Source: Glandiceps talaboti (Eukaryota; Hemichordata; Enteropneusta; Spengelidae). From it: a stretch of DNA of 64,000 nucleotides. The notes below the pieces were generated by a model, which worked only from the letters and a program-made list of their open reading frames with translations, was not told the DNA's origin and did no database searches. This document shows, piece after piece, positions 33,767 to 59,830 of this stretch (position 1 is its first letter; each line of letters begins with the position of its first letter). The stretch spans positions 25,279,092 through 25,343,091 of the forward strand of contig NC_135554.1 of the NCBI RefSeq assembly GCF_964340395.1, in the 5' to 3' direction. The position numbers and the translations under genes are program-made.

Positions 33767-34666
33767 ATGGATATTACCAAAGACACAAAAACTTTGGAAC
33801 TTTTGCTGGGTCACCTTGCTAAGAGGCAGCCGGAGTCTCTACTCATCTATAATCTGGTGAAACATGTCCGTAGCAAGAAATGGGACAGAACGCATATATT
33901 TGTCGACGATAGTGACATGCAGAACTGCACTACCGTATTGTGTCATGCTCCGAGTACACTAGCTGAAAATATCGACGACGGTGCCTGGTTTCTGTACAGT
34001 CAAGATGAAGACCGACTAAAATCGACGTTGGAGAAAGTCAGTGTTGCCGAGGGGCGTCGTCTAGATGGTTCCTATAGCAACACGGTCATCTTTGAGGATT
34101 TTGATGATAAACTACTGCAAAGCATCACCGAATATATGAACCCTCATGGGTTTGAGGTGGACAAAAACTATGTTGCTAGATTTTATGTAATTGATGAAAC
34201 AGTGTCCACGATCGGAATGGAAAAACCGGCACCTCCGAGTGGATATAAACTGGCACCACTAAGACCCGAACATGCTGGGCTGGTTGTATCGAAGACTGTG
34301 TTTTGTTCTCCAGTTTCTGTACCCCTTGTACGGAAAATGATCGAAGAGTTTCCGTCATGTGGTGTTTATGCACCCAATCGAGATGACCCCGTGACCTGGT
34401 CAATGATGCAACAGCATGGCATGAATGGTTCTGGCTTCACACTACCTGAGTATAGGAATAGGAAGTTTATGACGATGCGACACTGGGAAATGATGTCCTA
34501 TTATGTCAAACATGGCTACAAAATGACATTTGCTACTACAGATAGTAATGCACCAACGCAAGGGTTTCTTAAGAAATCACCACCAAATCGCAATATTCCC
34601 GTTTGCCTAATTCGTCGAACTTTTTTCAAAAAAGGTAAAATGATGCCAGTCGCGGCCAATCTGTAG
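33767..34666 (+). CDS. Glycine N-acyltransferase-like protein, intronless
   Basis: GLYAT-family enzymes transfer an acyl group from acyl-CoA to an amino-acid amine, typically in mitochondria or cytosol during detoxication. The single-exon frame encodes 299 aa (the family is about 290-300). The start chosen is the first in-frame ATG; an upstream TTG extension has no support. The N-terminal half matches the GLYAT N domain pattern (LGHLAKRQPESLLIYNLVKHV). The C-terminal GNAT-like half has FPSCGVYAP, VTWSMMQQ (from residue 209) and TLPEYR (225-230), aligning with the PVCWDLMDQTGE..AGTLPEYR core of vertebrate GLYAT. The usual small residues after TLPEYR are replaced by NRKFM, so the acyl-CoA contact may differ. 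Neighbours are not functionally linked. The acyl donor and acceptor cannot be told from sequence. Confidence 0.87.
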   Translation: MDITKDTKTLELLLGHLAKRQPESLLIYNLVKHVRSKKWDRTHIFVDDSDMQNCTTVLCHAPSTLAENIDDGAWFLYSQDEDRLKSTLEKVSVAEGRRLDGSYSNTVIFEDFDDKLLQSITEYMNPHGFEVDKNYVARFYVIDETVSTIGMEKPAPPSGYKLAPLRPEHAGLVVSKTVFCSPVSVPLVRKMIEEFPSCGVYAPNRDDPVTWSMMQQHGMNGSGFTLPEYRNRKFMTMRHWEMMSYYVKHGYKMTFATTDSNAPTQGFLKKSPPNRNIPVCLIRRTFFKKGKMMPVAANL

Positions 34667-35134
34667 TGAAGAATTAAGATTTCATCTTGATAGGCAGTGC
34701 CTGGAGAAATCAAACTTTATTTGCAGTAGAATATGGTTACGTTGATCTGGAAACGCTTTAAATTTTGAGAATTTTCAACAAATCCCTGATATAATTTATA
34801 AATTATGCAATCTGAATTATGAACGCGTCTTGGGCATCAAGTTTCAAATTTGTTTACGGTCACCCCTGACTTTTTCTTGATATCTGAAAATGGATTTTAG
34901 TTTTCTTTAACAACGTAACAACAAAAGTTTAGTTTTTTTGCATTGCCAAGCTTAAGGTTCACATGCATACAACACTGTTTACATGCTGATTTCAAACATT
35001 TCAATCTCACTAAAAGAACTCTGTTATCATGTTCTTGTTATCATGTCATTGATATTGCAAACGTGATTGACACGATCATTATAAATGACACATAAAGATT
35101 CAATACGACAGCCTCTCTTCATTATTTTCTTTTG

Positions 35135-35140
35135 TTTAAC

Positions 35141-35179
<39 letters not shown>

Positions 35180-35298
35180 GTGTGTCTGTATGTCTGTGTG
35201 TGTGTCTGTCTGTCTGCCCGCGTACGTGCGTGCGTGCGTACGTACGTATGTATGTATGTATGTATGTATGTATGTATGTATGTATGTATGTATGTATG

Positions 35299-35329
<31 letters not shown>

Positions 35330-35330
35330 G
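35135..35330. repeat. (TCTG)n-(TGTG)n-(GTAT)n compound array
   Basis: Three adjacent arrays: TCTG from about 35139, a mixed TGTG/TCTG/CGTG middle, and TATG from about 35240 to 35328. Open frames on both strands are artefacts. Confidence 0.98.
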
Positions 35331-35730
35331 TAGGCAATATCGCCGGTAGGTATACAGGCTTCAATATTCACGTAATTTGGCATAATTGATTTGCCAATGA
35401 AGGGGCACGTCATGTATGATAATTATTTTTCAGCATTTTTCATTCCGACAATGTGTGTAGGAATAAAACTCCACAGGTTTTTATCTTAAGGAAGGCATTC
35501 AGTTCGCATCTGGGTCGTATTCAAAGATAACACGATGTCAGAGATTGCTGAAGGTGATGTAACTGTTCTGGTATAAGAAGTGGATACTCTAGTCACGTCT
35601 GTAGAACGATAATCGTGATAATACATATGTATGGTCAATCTGTCGAGAGGCAGTCGTCATGCGTTTGATATATTTTGATGTTTTGTTACGCTTTAATACA
35701 ACTCGTCGTGTACACAATTAAAATGTACTA

Positions 35731-35955
35731 GTGGTAGATCAGTACGATACAGAGAGAAAACTTACTTTTGGGACAAGAGACAAACTGAACGGAGAATTGT
35801 TTGATAGGATAGGAGACGTTCTCGACTGGGATATTTGTATTCGATCAGCATACGATACAAGGATGAAAACTGGAATTTATACTTTGATCAGTATGCTCAT
35901 GTCCAGTACAAGTTGTTCAAGGACTGTGAACAACTTCTACGGGACCAGACAGCCG
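35731..35955 (+). pseudogene. Possible decayed exon or pseudogene, unknown family
   Basis: One frame reads LTFGTRDKLNGELFDRIGDV + LDWDI and, from about 35835, the next frame reads YSISIRYKDENWNLYFDQYA + HVQYKLFKDCEQLL. Both look protein-like and meet at one point as if separated by a single frameshift. The following (GACA)n array truncates them. I do not recognise the family; chance is possible. Confidence 0.25.
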
Positions 35956-35957
35956 GA

Positions 35958-35963
35958 CGGACG

Positions 35964-36034
<71 letters not shown>
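35958..36034. repeat. (GACA)n microsatellite
   Basis: A CGGACGGACGGA lead-in is followed by about 18 GACA units. Confidence 0.98.
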
Positions 36035-36035
<1 letters not shown>

Positions 36036-38066
36036 TGTAATATGGTCGAATACCGTAAAGCTATTAAAATCAAATTTGGTCAATATGACCACTATTTTTC
36101 AAGATGGTGACCAACTAGTCGAACAGGTCACGAAGAGTAATTTTGATGTGGTGACCGATTTCAGATACTTTAATCTCAAGTATATACAACTGACAATGCT
36201 TTACACATTCTGCTTAATCCGTAAAGCAAGAATGGTTTCTCTTTTAACAAACTACTCTTGACAAAATGAACAATGAGACGGTAAAGTCCTAGTGCTGACC
36301 AGGTCGTCGATTTCTAACCGTACGTAGCTCTGTTGTATAATCTATTGAATGATGTTATAGCTCGATATTTGTCAACCATAGTGACTCCCACAGTATATTC
36401 TGAAAAAACAGACTATTCTACACCAACACATGCGTCATTAATTTGAAGAAATACGGTGAACGGAAGTAAAACTAAAAACCCAGAAAATAAATCCAAATCT
36501 ACTATTCGTGATATTGAAGCCTCGATCTTGAGGAACACAGGAGGAGCTAAGAATCGAGGAAAATGTTTTTGAAAAAATTCTCTCACCCCCACCCCCACCC
36601 CCGCCGTAAATTCTCACAAGTTGAATTTCACTACACCATATATATTTACTGCTGATCACTGTCTCATTTCGATCTGTAATGTTATTGTGTTAATTCTCTA
36701 TAATTATCGATCGTATCCTCTCCACATACATTAACACATTTTATTTTAATATGAGCTGCCATGCCGGGATCTTCGATTTTTTTATGAAATAGGTCAGACT
36801 ACATGTATTGTTCATTGTTAACTTGGAACCACCTTACAATGCGAGCAATGGGATAGAAACTCCTTGCGCGCCTCCCAGGTCTTGTCCATCTCTTTATTGT
36901 TTGCCTATATAGGTTTGCTCTGTTTTAGGCAACCCGTTCCACTTACCCTAACTAATATGATGCCCTTCTTTATTAACGTAACAGTGTCAATATCAAATCA
37001 TCATAACCACAACGTAATCGAACCATTATTCTTACACCTGACCTGTAACCAGTTATCATTTAACATTGAGGATTTTTGTCATCCATGGTGAATGTGCTTA
37101 CTATTTGCAAAATGCAAATACGGTTCTAAGTACAACAGCAACTCAGCAAAACTTTGCTAATTAAAGTTAAATATAGTAAGAGATGACATTTGTCTAAAGT
37201 TGTCGAATGCCGTAAAATTCTTCTCTGTCGTCCACGACAACACCTTTGATAGTACAAACTGCGATATACGATGTGGACACTAAATCTCTCCGGAGAATTG
37301 CGCGAGAAATAATCCTCTCGCCCAAACGTTTCTTTGGAGAAGTTCTTCCGTCGCAGCCTACCTGGAGGAGAAACTACGAGGATATAAGAATTCTCTGTGC
37401 CCCTGCATGAATAACGATATTTCAACAGATGTCACAGAAACTGCGTATCACGCACGTATTGTTGATGCTACCAATTGTAACCTTTGCTTTAAGACTTCAT
37501 TTATATGGTTTAGTAAAAGCGAGTTTTTTCCTGACAACTTAGAGGCAAAATGAAGACGTATAAAATGCAGTTAACATTTTGAGCCTATGGCCATTCTGTG
37601 CGTGCGTACGTGCCGAATGACATGTTACAATGTTTCGTCTGGAATACGGTAAGAAATAACGATGAAGTACAGACAACCCTGGCGTGTTTTATCTTTGATT
37701 CTTAGACTTATATATTATATACATTAAAGTTATTGACGGACAAGCTAATGGTAATTTATTTTGATAGCCGAATGACAACTTTTAAGACTTGCTTTCAAAC
37801 CATTGAATTTCTGTTTAACTTTTAAAGGAATCCGGGCGATTAACTCCAGTAAAGTTTACTTTGTTTTATTTGTTAAACTGCAAATGAATATTGCTCAAAA
37901 CTTTCTTTCATCCTAAAAAATGTGTTAGCATGGACAAAAGTGCTTACTCTCTACCCAAATGGGATGTATACGTAGATCCAACATTTTCATTGAAAAGTGA
38001 AATGACAGAGTCAGGACTTGGACTAAAGTATGCATGTCGGGACTTCTATCACATAATGTTGAGAAA

Positions 38067-38097
<31 letters not shown>

Positions 38098-38209
38098 TGT
38101 ATGCATGTATGCATGTATGCATGTATGCATGTATGTATGTATGTATGTATGTATGTATGTATGTATGTATGTATGTATGTATGTATGTATGTATGTATGT
38201 ATGTATGTA

Positions 38210-38240
<31 letters not shown>

Positions 38241-38470
38241 ACGTACGTACGCACGTGTGTGTGTATGCATGTATGTATGTATGTATGTATGTATGTATGT
38301 ATGTATGTATGTATGTATGTATGTTTGTATGTATGTATGTATGTATGTATGTATGTATGTATGTATGTATGTATGTATATGTGTGTGTGTGTGTGCGTGC
38401 GCGCGCGTGCGTGCGTGCGTGTGTGTGTGTGTGTGTGTGCGTGCGTGCGTGCGTGTGTGTGTGTGGGGGG
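38067..38470. repeat. (GTAT)n-(TCTG)n-(GTAC)-(GTAT)n-(GTGC)n-(GT)n compound array
   Basis: About 400 bp of tetranucleotide repeats with several phase changes, ending in GTGCGTGC alternating purine-pyrimidine and a G-run. It is open in all frames on both strands; none is a gene. Confidence 0.98.
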
Positions 38471-39003
38471 GGGAGGTGTACTGTTCTTTCCTTCTGTAAA
38501 CTGGGGAGTATAAAATGCATAATAAGGTAAGTTACATTTAGACATTAAGTGAAAATACATTATTATAGGTTGCAAGATGAGAACGTGAATTTTAAGTAGG
38601 GGACATCACACAGTGTGTTTAGAATGACTATTACTCCGACCTCTGCATATCATTGCAATAACCTCGAGCTCCCGGTAAGATATGTTAAACACTAGGTGTG
38701 TATATATAGAATGTTTCCATCAAACGCTGAGCAGCTCCCCATGTTTATACATTGTCAACTCGTCTGTTTTTTCCGACAACTGGTTCGACGTCGTATGTTT
38801 TGGAGATTCTCAGACGAAGTCTGTGGTAAGATACATGTATTTCTTTCTTTCTATTGTGAGCCACATACCCACTTTGTTATATACTTTACACAGGTGTTCG
38901 TTTCTGTTTCTTTTATGCAGACTGGTATTCTATTCTAATAAAAATTATTTCAAAACAGACAGTTATTCCTGATTTTCTTTATCTCCCCACAAATAGAGAC
39001 AGA

Positions 39004-40032
39004 ATGAACGGTACAATGGTTGATGAGACAATACCTATTCCCACCAAACTCCCCCAGGTATGGGTAACAACCTTAACTGGTGTAGTTGAAGTTATTTTTA
39101 CAATGGCAGCTCTGATTGGGAACGGTTTGTTTATTGGTGCCGTTATTCTAAAGAAGAAACTGCGTACGTTAGCCAACTTATTTCTGCTTAATCTTAGTAT
39201 GACTGATATAGTTGCAGCACTATTGGTCTCATCAGTCACAAGTGGCTCGTTTTTAAACCATGGCTGGTATCTAAGTCTCGATTATTGTATTTTTCACAAC
39301 ATATTACATCCTGCCCTTCTAGGCGTTTCAATCTGTCTAACTACGTTCATCGCCATCAATCGTTACATCTACGTGGTCCACAACGACAAATATCACCGCG
39401 TTACTAACAAATTAACAGTTTGTTTAGCAATTGCCATTGCATGGATTGAGCCGACAGTTGTCCATGCCGTTAGAGTCGCAAAGACGTCGAAGTATCACTC
39501 AACAGCGTTTCGTTGTCGAGGAATCACCACACAACTCGAGTTTATCCTCACTTTCTACATTCCGTGCTCGGTAAGCTGTCTCTGCTACGTTCTTATCTTC
39601 GTTCATGTATATCAGAGCAGAAGAAAGATTCAAACCCATACAAGTCAACAGACTGCGAACAATAAGGGACCAAACCTTCAAGAGATACGGATGTTGAAAG
39701 TATTGGTAGCGGTGTTCATCTTGGTTTGCATGGGTTACCTGCCGTATATAGTCTTAGTGAATGTTTCTCAGGAGGTCATCGGACAACGACCACCTGGTGA
39801 GGCGTTTCTGCTGTTGTACCCCTGCATACATCTGGCCGGAGTGTTGAATCCAATCCTGTATGGTGCCAATAACAAGCAGTTCCGAGACGCTTACAAAGAT
39901 TTGCTTAAAATCAGAATCATCTTCGGTAACCATCCTCAATCTACCGTGACGTCAACACAATCATCCGGTGAAGGCAGCTACCAGGCTCGAATAACACAGC
40001 GAACACAGGAAATTTCTATCCAGACCCAATAG
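39004..40032 (+). CDS. Orphan rhodopsin-class (class A) GPCR, melatonin-receptor/moody-like, intronless
   Basis: Single-exon frame of 342 aa with seven hydrophobic segments and a plasma-membrane seven-helix topology. Landmark residues: N40 (1.50) in LIGNGLF; D68 (2.50) in LSMTDIVAA; C95 (3.25) and C171 in loop 2 for the usual disulphide; N119-R120-Y121 in place of DRY; W147 (4.50); P247 (6.50) within GYLPY; N282-P283-x-x-Y286 followed by a short amphipathic helix. There is an NGT glycosylation site at residue 2, and a Ser/Thr-rich tail. N in DRY and Y instead of W at 6.48 resemble the melatonin-receptor-related and moody-like orphan groups, but the ligand is unknown. The start is the first ATG, preceded by an acceptor-like AG, so an upstream noncoding exon is likely. 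Confidence 0.93.
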   Translation: MNGTMVDETIPIPTKLPQVWVTTLTGVVEVIFTMAALIGNGLFIGAVILKKKLRTLANLFLLNLSMTDIVAALLVSSVTSGSFLNHGWYLSLDYCIFHNILHPALLGVSICLTTFIAINRYIYVVHNDKYHRVTNKLTVCLAIAIAWIEPTVVHAVRVAKTSKYHSTAFRCRGITTQLEFILTFYIPCSVSCLCYVLIFVHVYQSRRKIQTHTSQQTANNKGPNLQEIRMLKVLVAVFILVCMGYLPYIVLVNVSQEVIGQRPPGEAFLLLYPCIHLAGVLNPILYGANNKQFRDAYKDLLKIRIIFGNHPQSTVTSTQSSGEGSYQARITQRTQEISIQTQ

Positions 40033-42340
40033 TCTACTGAAACGAATCAAGTTGAGGTCTCATGACAACATATGATATTGTTTAGCATCTAGTCCTAAAC
40101 AGCGGTCCTCGTTGACACTTTACTAGTTACACTTCTATAATAGATGTAAGATCATTGTTTATCATTTAAAGTAATTGTGTATTACTCACTTCTGGTCACT
40201 TCGTTCTGACTTGTTTGATATTCCTTTTATTATATGGCGTCTTTCTTTGTTTGGTATTGTTTCGTTTTCGAATGTTTATACTAGGAATGTAAATAGCCAT
40301 CTATATTGTATTGTTTTCTAGTATTCATTTGTACATCATGTAAATAGCATATTTCTTTCACTCTTTTAGTAGTTTAGACCATATGGATTAGATTAGTTTC
40401 AAATGAACTAATTCCATGGTCCACACAAGATCTTATTGTGTATTGTTTGTATCTTATGTGTCAGGTGAAATAATATTCAGTTCAAAAACTTTTACTTTAA
40501 CACCGATTTTTTTTCATAAGTATGGTTGACAAGTATTCTGTCTTGTTGACTGTGATAATCAAACCTGTAGACTGTAGCATATTTGTTGTGTTTCTCCTCT
40601 CCACTGTGGTAGAACTTAAGTTGAAGACAGAAATTCGACAGGGACACTTAATAGAGAACTTTAAAACAGCATAAATACATGTAAACTGTCGCTTTTGTTA
40701 TGAAAACGAAATATTGCATTAGACGGGATTTTATCAGCGTTATTCTTACAAAAATGTACGTATTAAACCTCTATCGTTTCATCAGGCAGATACGCACAAG
40801 ATTCACACTTTGATTATCCTTGTCATTAAGCCACCCTACCCCGTACGCCACATCACACCATTTCTTACAATAGAAAACACATAGTTATCCTTAGCTACAA
40901 AGTCTTATGATTACTCACAGACAACTATTAAACTGTGTTAGTTGTCGTTGTCTGTGGTTTACTTGACACACAGCAGGTAGTAGGAGTTTACCTTGGGGCT
41001 ACTGATTGCCATTTACGTCTAAATCTATGTAATCTCTTCGTATGTGCGAATTGAATTCACTGCTTCACTGGTTTATGTTTAATCAACAAACCAGCATGTG
41101 GTGTACGGTATAGCAAGCTCATTTCTAATTTTTTTGGGAAAGCACATTTCAATTATTGCCTGTTGCCATTCACATTATCACTTACTCTTCTTACATGTTC
41201 CCTTTTCATGTTATTTATTTCTTTTAGTGAAACATTCCCACCTCCTTTGTAAAAGATAGTTTATCAATACATTATTTGTAGTCTACTTAACCGAGACTAA
41301 TAGGTGTATAATAGGATCAGTATTATAATAAATATCTGAATTTCTATTATTATACGTGTCGAGTATTGCATTAATATCATGTGGTGAAACGACTGTAACG
41401 AAAGTATAGCCGGTGGCTTGCCTGGTATAAAGTTGTGACGCACTCTGCAATGATATGCCCACAATTACACTGATTGTTATGAGAGCAACACTGCCTGATC
41501 AGTCACGACTTGGAACAGATTTGCCTATGGCGCAAACATAGTACAGACTTATTTAATAGGAGACAAATTGAAGACAAACACGAGCGCAGTTATATATTCA
41601 GGCCACCCTTCGAACAGCAAAGTAATTTAACCCACTGCACATCGCTGCATACCTAACTAAGCAATCTTCCGTACAATAATAAAGTTTAATGTACTGCACA
41701 CCACTGCATACTGTCAACAAAACAAATATTCGTATTATCAAATATCTGTGTGAAAACTCATACTTGCACATCACTGACTTCGTCAGAAACATTTGTAGAG
41801 CAAACACATTTAACTCTGGCCCACCATACATCACTGTCATATTCATATCTTGTCTACAATTGCAAACATTCATAGAGCAAGAGTAAACAAGTTTAAGCCA
41901 TGCTTCATCACTATCAACATCCACGCTGTCCTCCTAACAAACCTTTGTGGAACAAACAATACAAGTACGATGTAGCTGTTGTATCATCCATACTGTCCAT
42001 ATACCAAACCTTTGTTGCCTAGCTTTGTAGAGCAAACAAGTTTGTATATCATCATTATTATTCTGACTTTCAGTGTTTTCCTAAATTCTTATGTTTATTT
42101 ATTTATCTGAAGTACATCATAGAATTAATTACAGAAACAAATACTCGACAGTAATGAAATGAATACATATATAATCATAATCATGAAATCAAATTATTGT
42201 ACTATGACTATATGATAGAACTTTAAAATGTTTTATTAATATAGACTGAAATCTTGCCTACATGACCCTTGACCCTTGAAATGTCTATTGTTAAAGGTAT
42301 AAGTTGCCTAAACCACATGGACTGTGTATATCAAGGGTGA
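40033..42340. other. Intergenic region between convergent GPCR and TRAPPC10
   Basis: Contains the GPCR 3' UTR (ATAATAAATA near 41325 is one possible polyadenylation signal) and A+T-rich DNA. I see no gene. A diverged tandem repeat at 41620-42065 is listed separately. Confidence 0.5.
41620..42065. repeat. Diverged tandem repeat, about 70-80 bp unit
   Basis: Blocks of the type TTTGTAGAGCAAACA, AAGTTTAA..C and CATCACTGTC recur about five times, with heavy divergence. Confidence 0.6.
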
Positions 42341-43055
42341 AAATGACGTATAGTCAAGTACTTGTTAAGGGGCAATATTGACAAGTATGAGTCTCTTCAC
42401 AGAATAATGACTTCTTCTATTCTTTACCTGTGTCTTATGTTCAAGCATAGACAATGGGTTTCTTCCCCACTACACTGTCTATGATTCAAGTGGTACTATT
42501 TATTTGTGTTCATAGTGAGGTAAAATGTAACGTTTTATGTCCCTACTTACAAACAGTACCTGATTTTGTAACAAAAACCGTTAGACGTCCAAAAAACAAC
42601 AACAACATGGTGTCGCCTAATAGACATTCTATAGTTACTCTGGTTTGGTAGTATGGGATTACACTTACACAAGTATGGAGTCTCTTTAGTACCCATAAAT
42701 GTTTAACATTCCTTACTGACCATCTCATATAGAAGTTATACTTATTAAAAGTGACAAAGTTGCAATGTGTATGCTATGTACATTATAACTGTTATGGACA
42801 CTGTTGTCAAATGTTCTTCACCCATGTTTGATTGATATTACATTTACACACAAGGGTGGAGTCTCATTATAGTGTATAGACTTCTAATGTTCTCTACTTT
42901 TATCTTATACTCAAGTGGTACTCCTTTAAAGAGACAAAGTTGTAATGTGTTTAGTATATAGTACTTAATTGTTCCAGACTCTGATGTTCTATTGTCTTTA
43001 CCATGTTGACTGATATTTCTCAAAGGGTCTCAGTTGTCACAAGTATGGAGCCGAG

Positions 43056-58094
<15,039 letters not shown>

Positions 58095-58330
58095 CTTCAA
58101 AATTTAGAGAATCACAAAATTTACATGTAATAACGATACCATACATACACGCTATATCAATGACCAGCAGCGTACGCGTCCGCCATGTTTACAAAATCCG
58201 TACGTGGATTGTAACGTTAGTAGTCGCAAATTCACACCTAAATCGTGATGGTATTAGTTATTCGCTTGAAAAGGGAATCAAAATATAAAATAGAGATAAT
58301 ATCACTACACAAACTTATGATAATAAAGTA
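58095..58330 (-). promoter_or_regulatory. TRAPPC10: TRAPPC10 promoter / 5' UTR region
   Basis: Upstream of the start codon at 58094 the sequence is richer in CpG (for example AGCGTACGCGTCCGCCATG near 58165-58183). No TATA box is evident. The exact start of transcription is not visible. Confidence 0.45.
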
Positions 58331-59165
58331 GAACCCCGAAAGCATGCCCAAAACGAAGGGCGATTATAGGAATGCATTTCCAGCCTAATATTCACAGGTC
58401 ATAGGTCATACTGTTACGGTTTATTTTTAAGTCGCACCCGTACCCACAGCCTTCCAGGATGGTGATATTCTTGTCTATGATGATCATATGGGGAGATCCA
58501 TTTGATTTCGGGGGGGGGGGGCTCTGGAGGATGTTTGGGGAAAAAATTGTCGGCAGGTGAAGGAGAAAAAAAAATAATTTGATCCCGTAAGTTTGATGGC
58601 TTGAGAAAAAAATTGTTCCAAAGACAGAACGCCAGAAGTTAAAAAAAATGTTGCGATGTGCTGAAATCAGTAAAATTTGGGAATCCGAATCTCTTATTTT
58701 CTCTGGAGGTGGTAATATTTTCAACATTAGCAAGCCCTATGTTTTCCCCCAGATATAAGGCTGCTTTCACAAAAACTTGTTAGGGGGAGTCGGGAGCTTT
58801 GAGGTGGTACTCGAAAAAAATATATGCATAGTGTTGGGGGGGGGGGGTCTGAAAACATAATGTAGGTCATGGAGGGGGGAGTGTACCTGAAAAATAAATT
58901 CACTTCATGACTCCTCACACATGGGAAAATTAACCTTTTGATATTTAGTCAGCCTTTTCCAACAATAACAACAACAAAAACACCAAAGTTGTTAAAACTT
59001 AATGTAACACTGAACAATTGTCTCCTTCAAATCGCACGTACATACTAATACATCAATGTCAGAGTTGAATGGCACTTGCTGTTTTTGGTCCAAACAATAC
59101 CAGTATCTTAAATGTGTAGAAAGCAGCTTCAAAGTTGAACATATCCAGGACCAGAATTACTGTAA
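58331..59165. other. Intergenic, with a G-run-rich repeat fragment
   Basis: 58480-58620 (CCATTTGATTTCGGGGGG, then AAAAAAAATAATTTGATCCC) is the reverse orientation of sequence near 59950-60070 and 62790-62910 in the duplicated region, so it is a dispersed repeat. G-runs also occur at 58836-58846. No gene is seen. Confidence 0.55.
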
Positions 59166-59171
59166 ATTAGC

Positions 59172-59830
59172 CATTTCCTCTGCTATGTGCACAAATCAGT
59201 TTCAAATGTAAGCGAATTCCAAAGAGAGGGAGCGCACACTGAAAAAGCCCTCTGGCCATAAGATTTATTCAAATTACCACGTAGTTGGACTAAGAGTAGC
59301 TTTTCAGCAGAACAGTTGGAACATAAATGCTGACAGGTATGACGGTGCTACGTTCACTGATTGATTATCTTGAAAGTGATCAGTAGGATTTTGAAATAAA
59401 TGCTAGCCTCAACTGGCCCAGGGAGCCAATGCAAGTCAATGAGTACAGGAGTAATATTAATATGATCGAAATTACGTGTACAACTGACGAGACGGGCTGC
59501 AGCATTCCTAAGTGACGGCAGACGATTTATCTGGTATTTTGGAATTCCATACAATAGACCATTGCATCGAGTCAGGATGTCACAAATGCTTTGTCTAACA
59601 GTTTGCGAATTTTTCCAATCTTGTATAATGAAAAGTAACCATTCTTGCAAATATGACTAATCTGATCAGACATGAAGCCGTCCCTACGTAGAGTAACACT
59701 AAGATTACGGACTGGGGTAGAGGGTGCGATAATTTCCAGGCTTGTCAGTTCTACTACGTTGGTTTTTAACCACCACAAGAACTGGACCACCTCAGTTTTG
59801 TCATCGTTTCAGACCGATACATACATTTGT
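59172..59830 (-). mobile_element. CR1-like LINE fragment (reverse-transcriptase C-terminus)
   Basis: Minus-strand translations in order include VRNLSVTLRRDGFMSDQISH, ICKNGYFSLYKIGKIRKLL, LTRCNGLLYGIPKYQINRLP, NAAARLVSCTRNFDHI, PVLIDLHWLP and GQRAFSVCAPSLWNSL. This is the typical thumb/C-terminal series of CR1/L2-like reverse transcriptases. Frames shift between blocks and the 5' part is missing. It lies inside the duplicated unit. Confidence 0.85.

Larger units (their letters stand above)
34667..39003. other. Intergenic region between the GLYAT-like and GPCR genes
   Basis: 4.3 kb with several tetranucleotide arrays (listed separately), a C/G-rich run near 36585-36605, and no gene I can support. 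A donor-like CTGTG|GTAAGA at 38823 and an acceptor-like CCCCACAAATAG|AGACAG just before 39001 suggest a 5' noncoding exon of the GPCR ending near 38825. Confidence 0.5.

Noticed and set aside
37126-37425. 99-aa minus-strand frame with charged residues
   Set aside because: No recognisable motif, no splice context, and no homologue that I know; likely chance in a locally G+C-richer stretch.
37891-38575. Frames of 153-216 aa rich in YVCM, HTYI
   Set aside because: Compound tetranucleotide microsatellite open in all frames.
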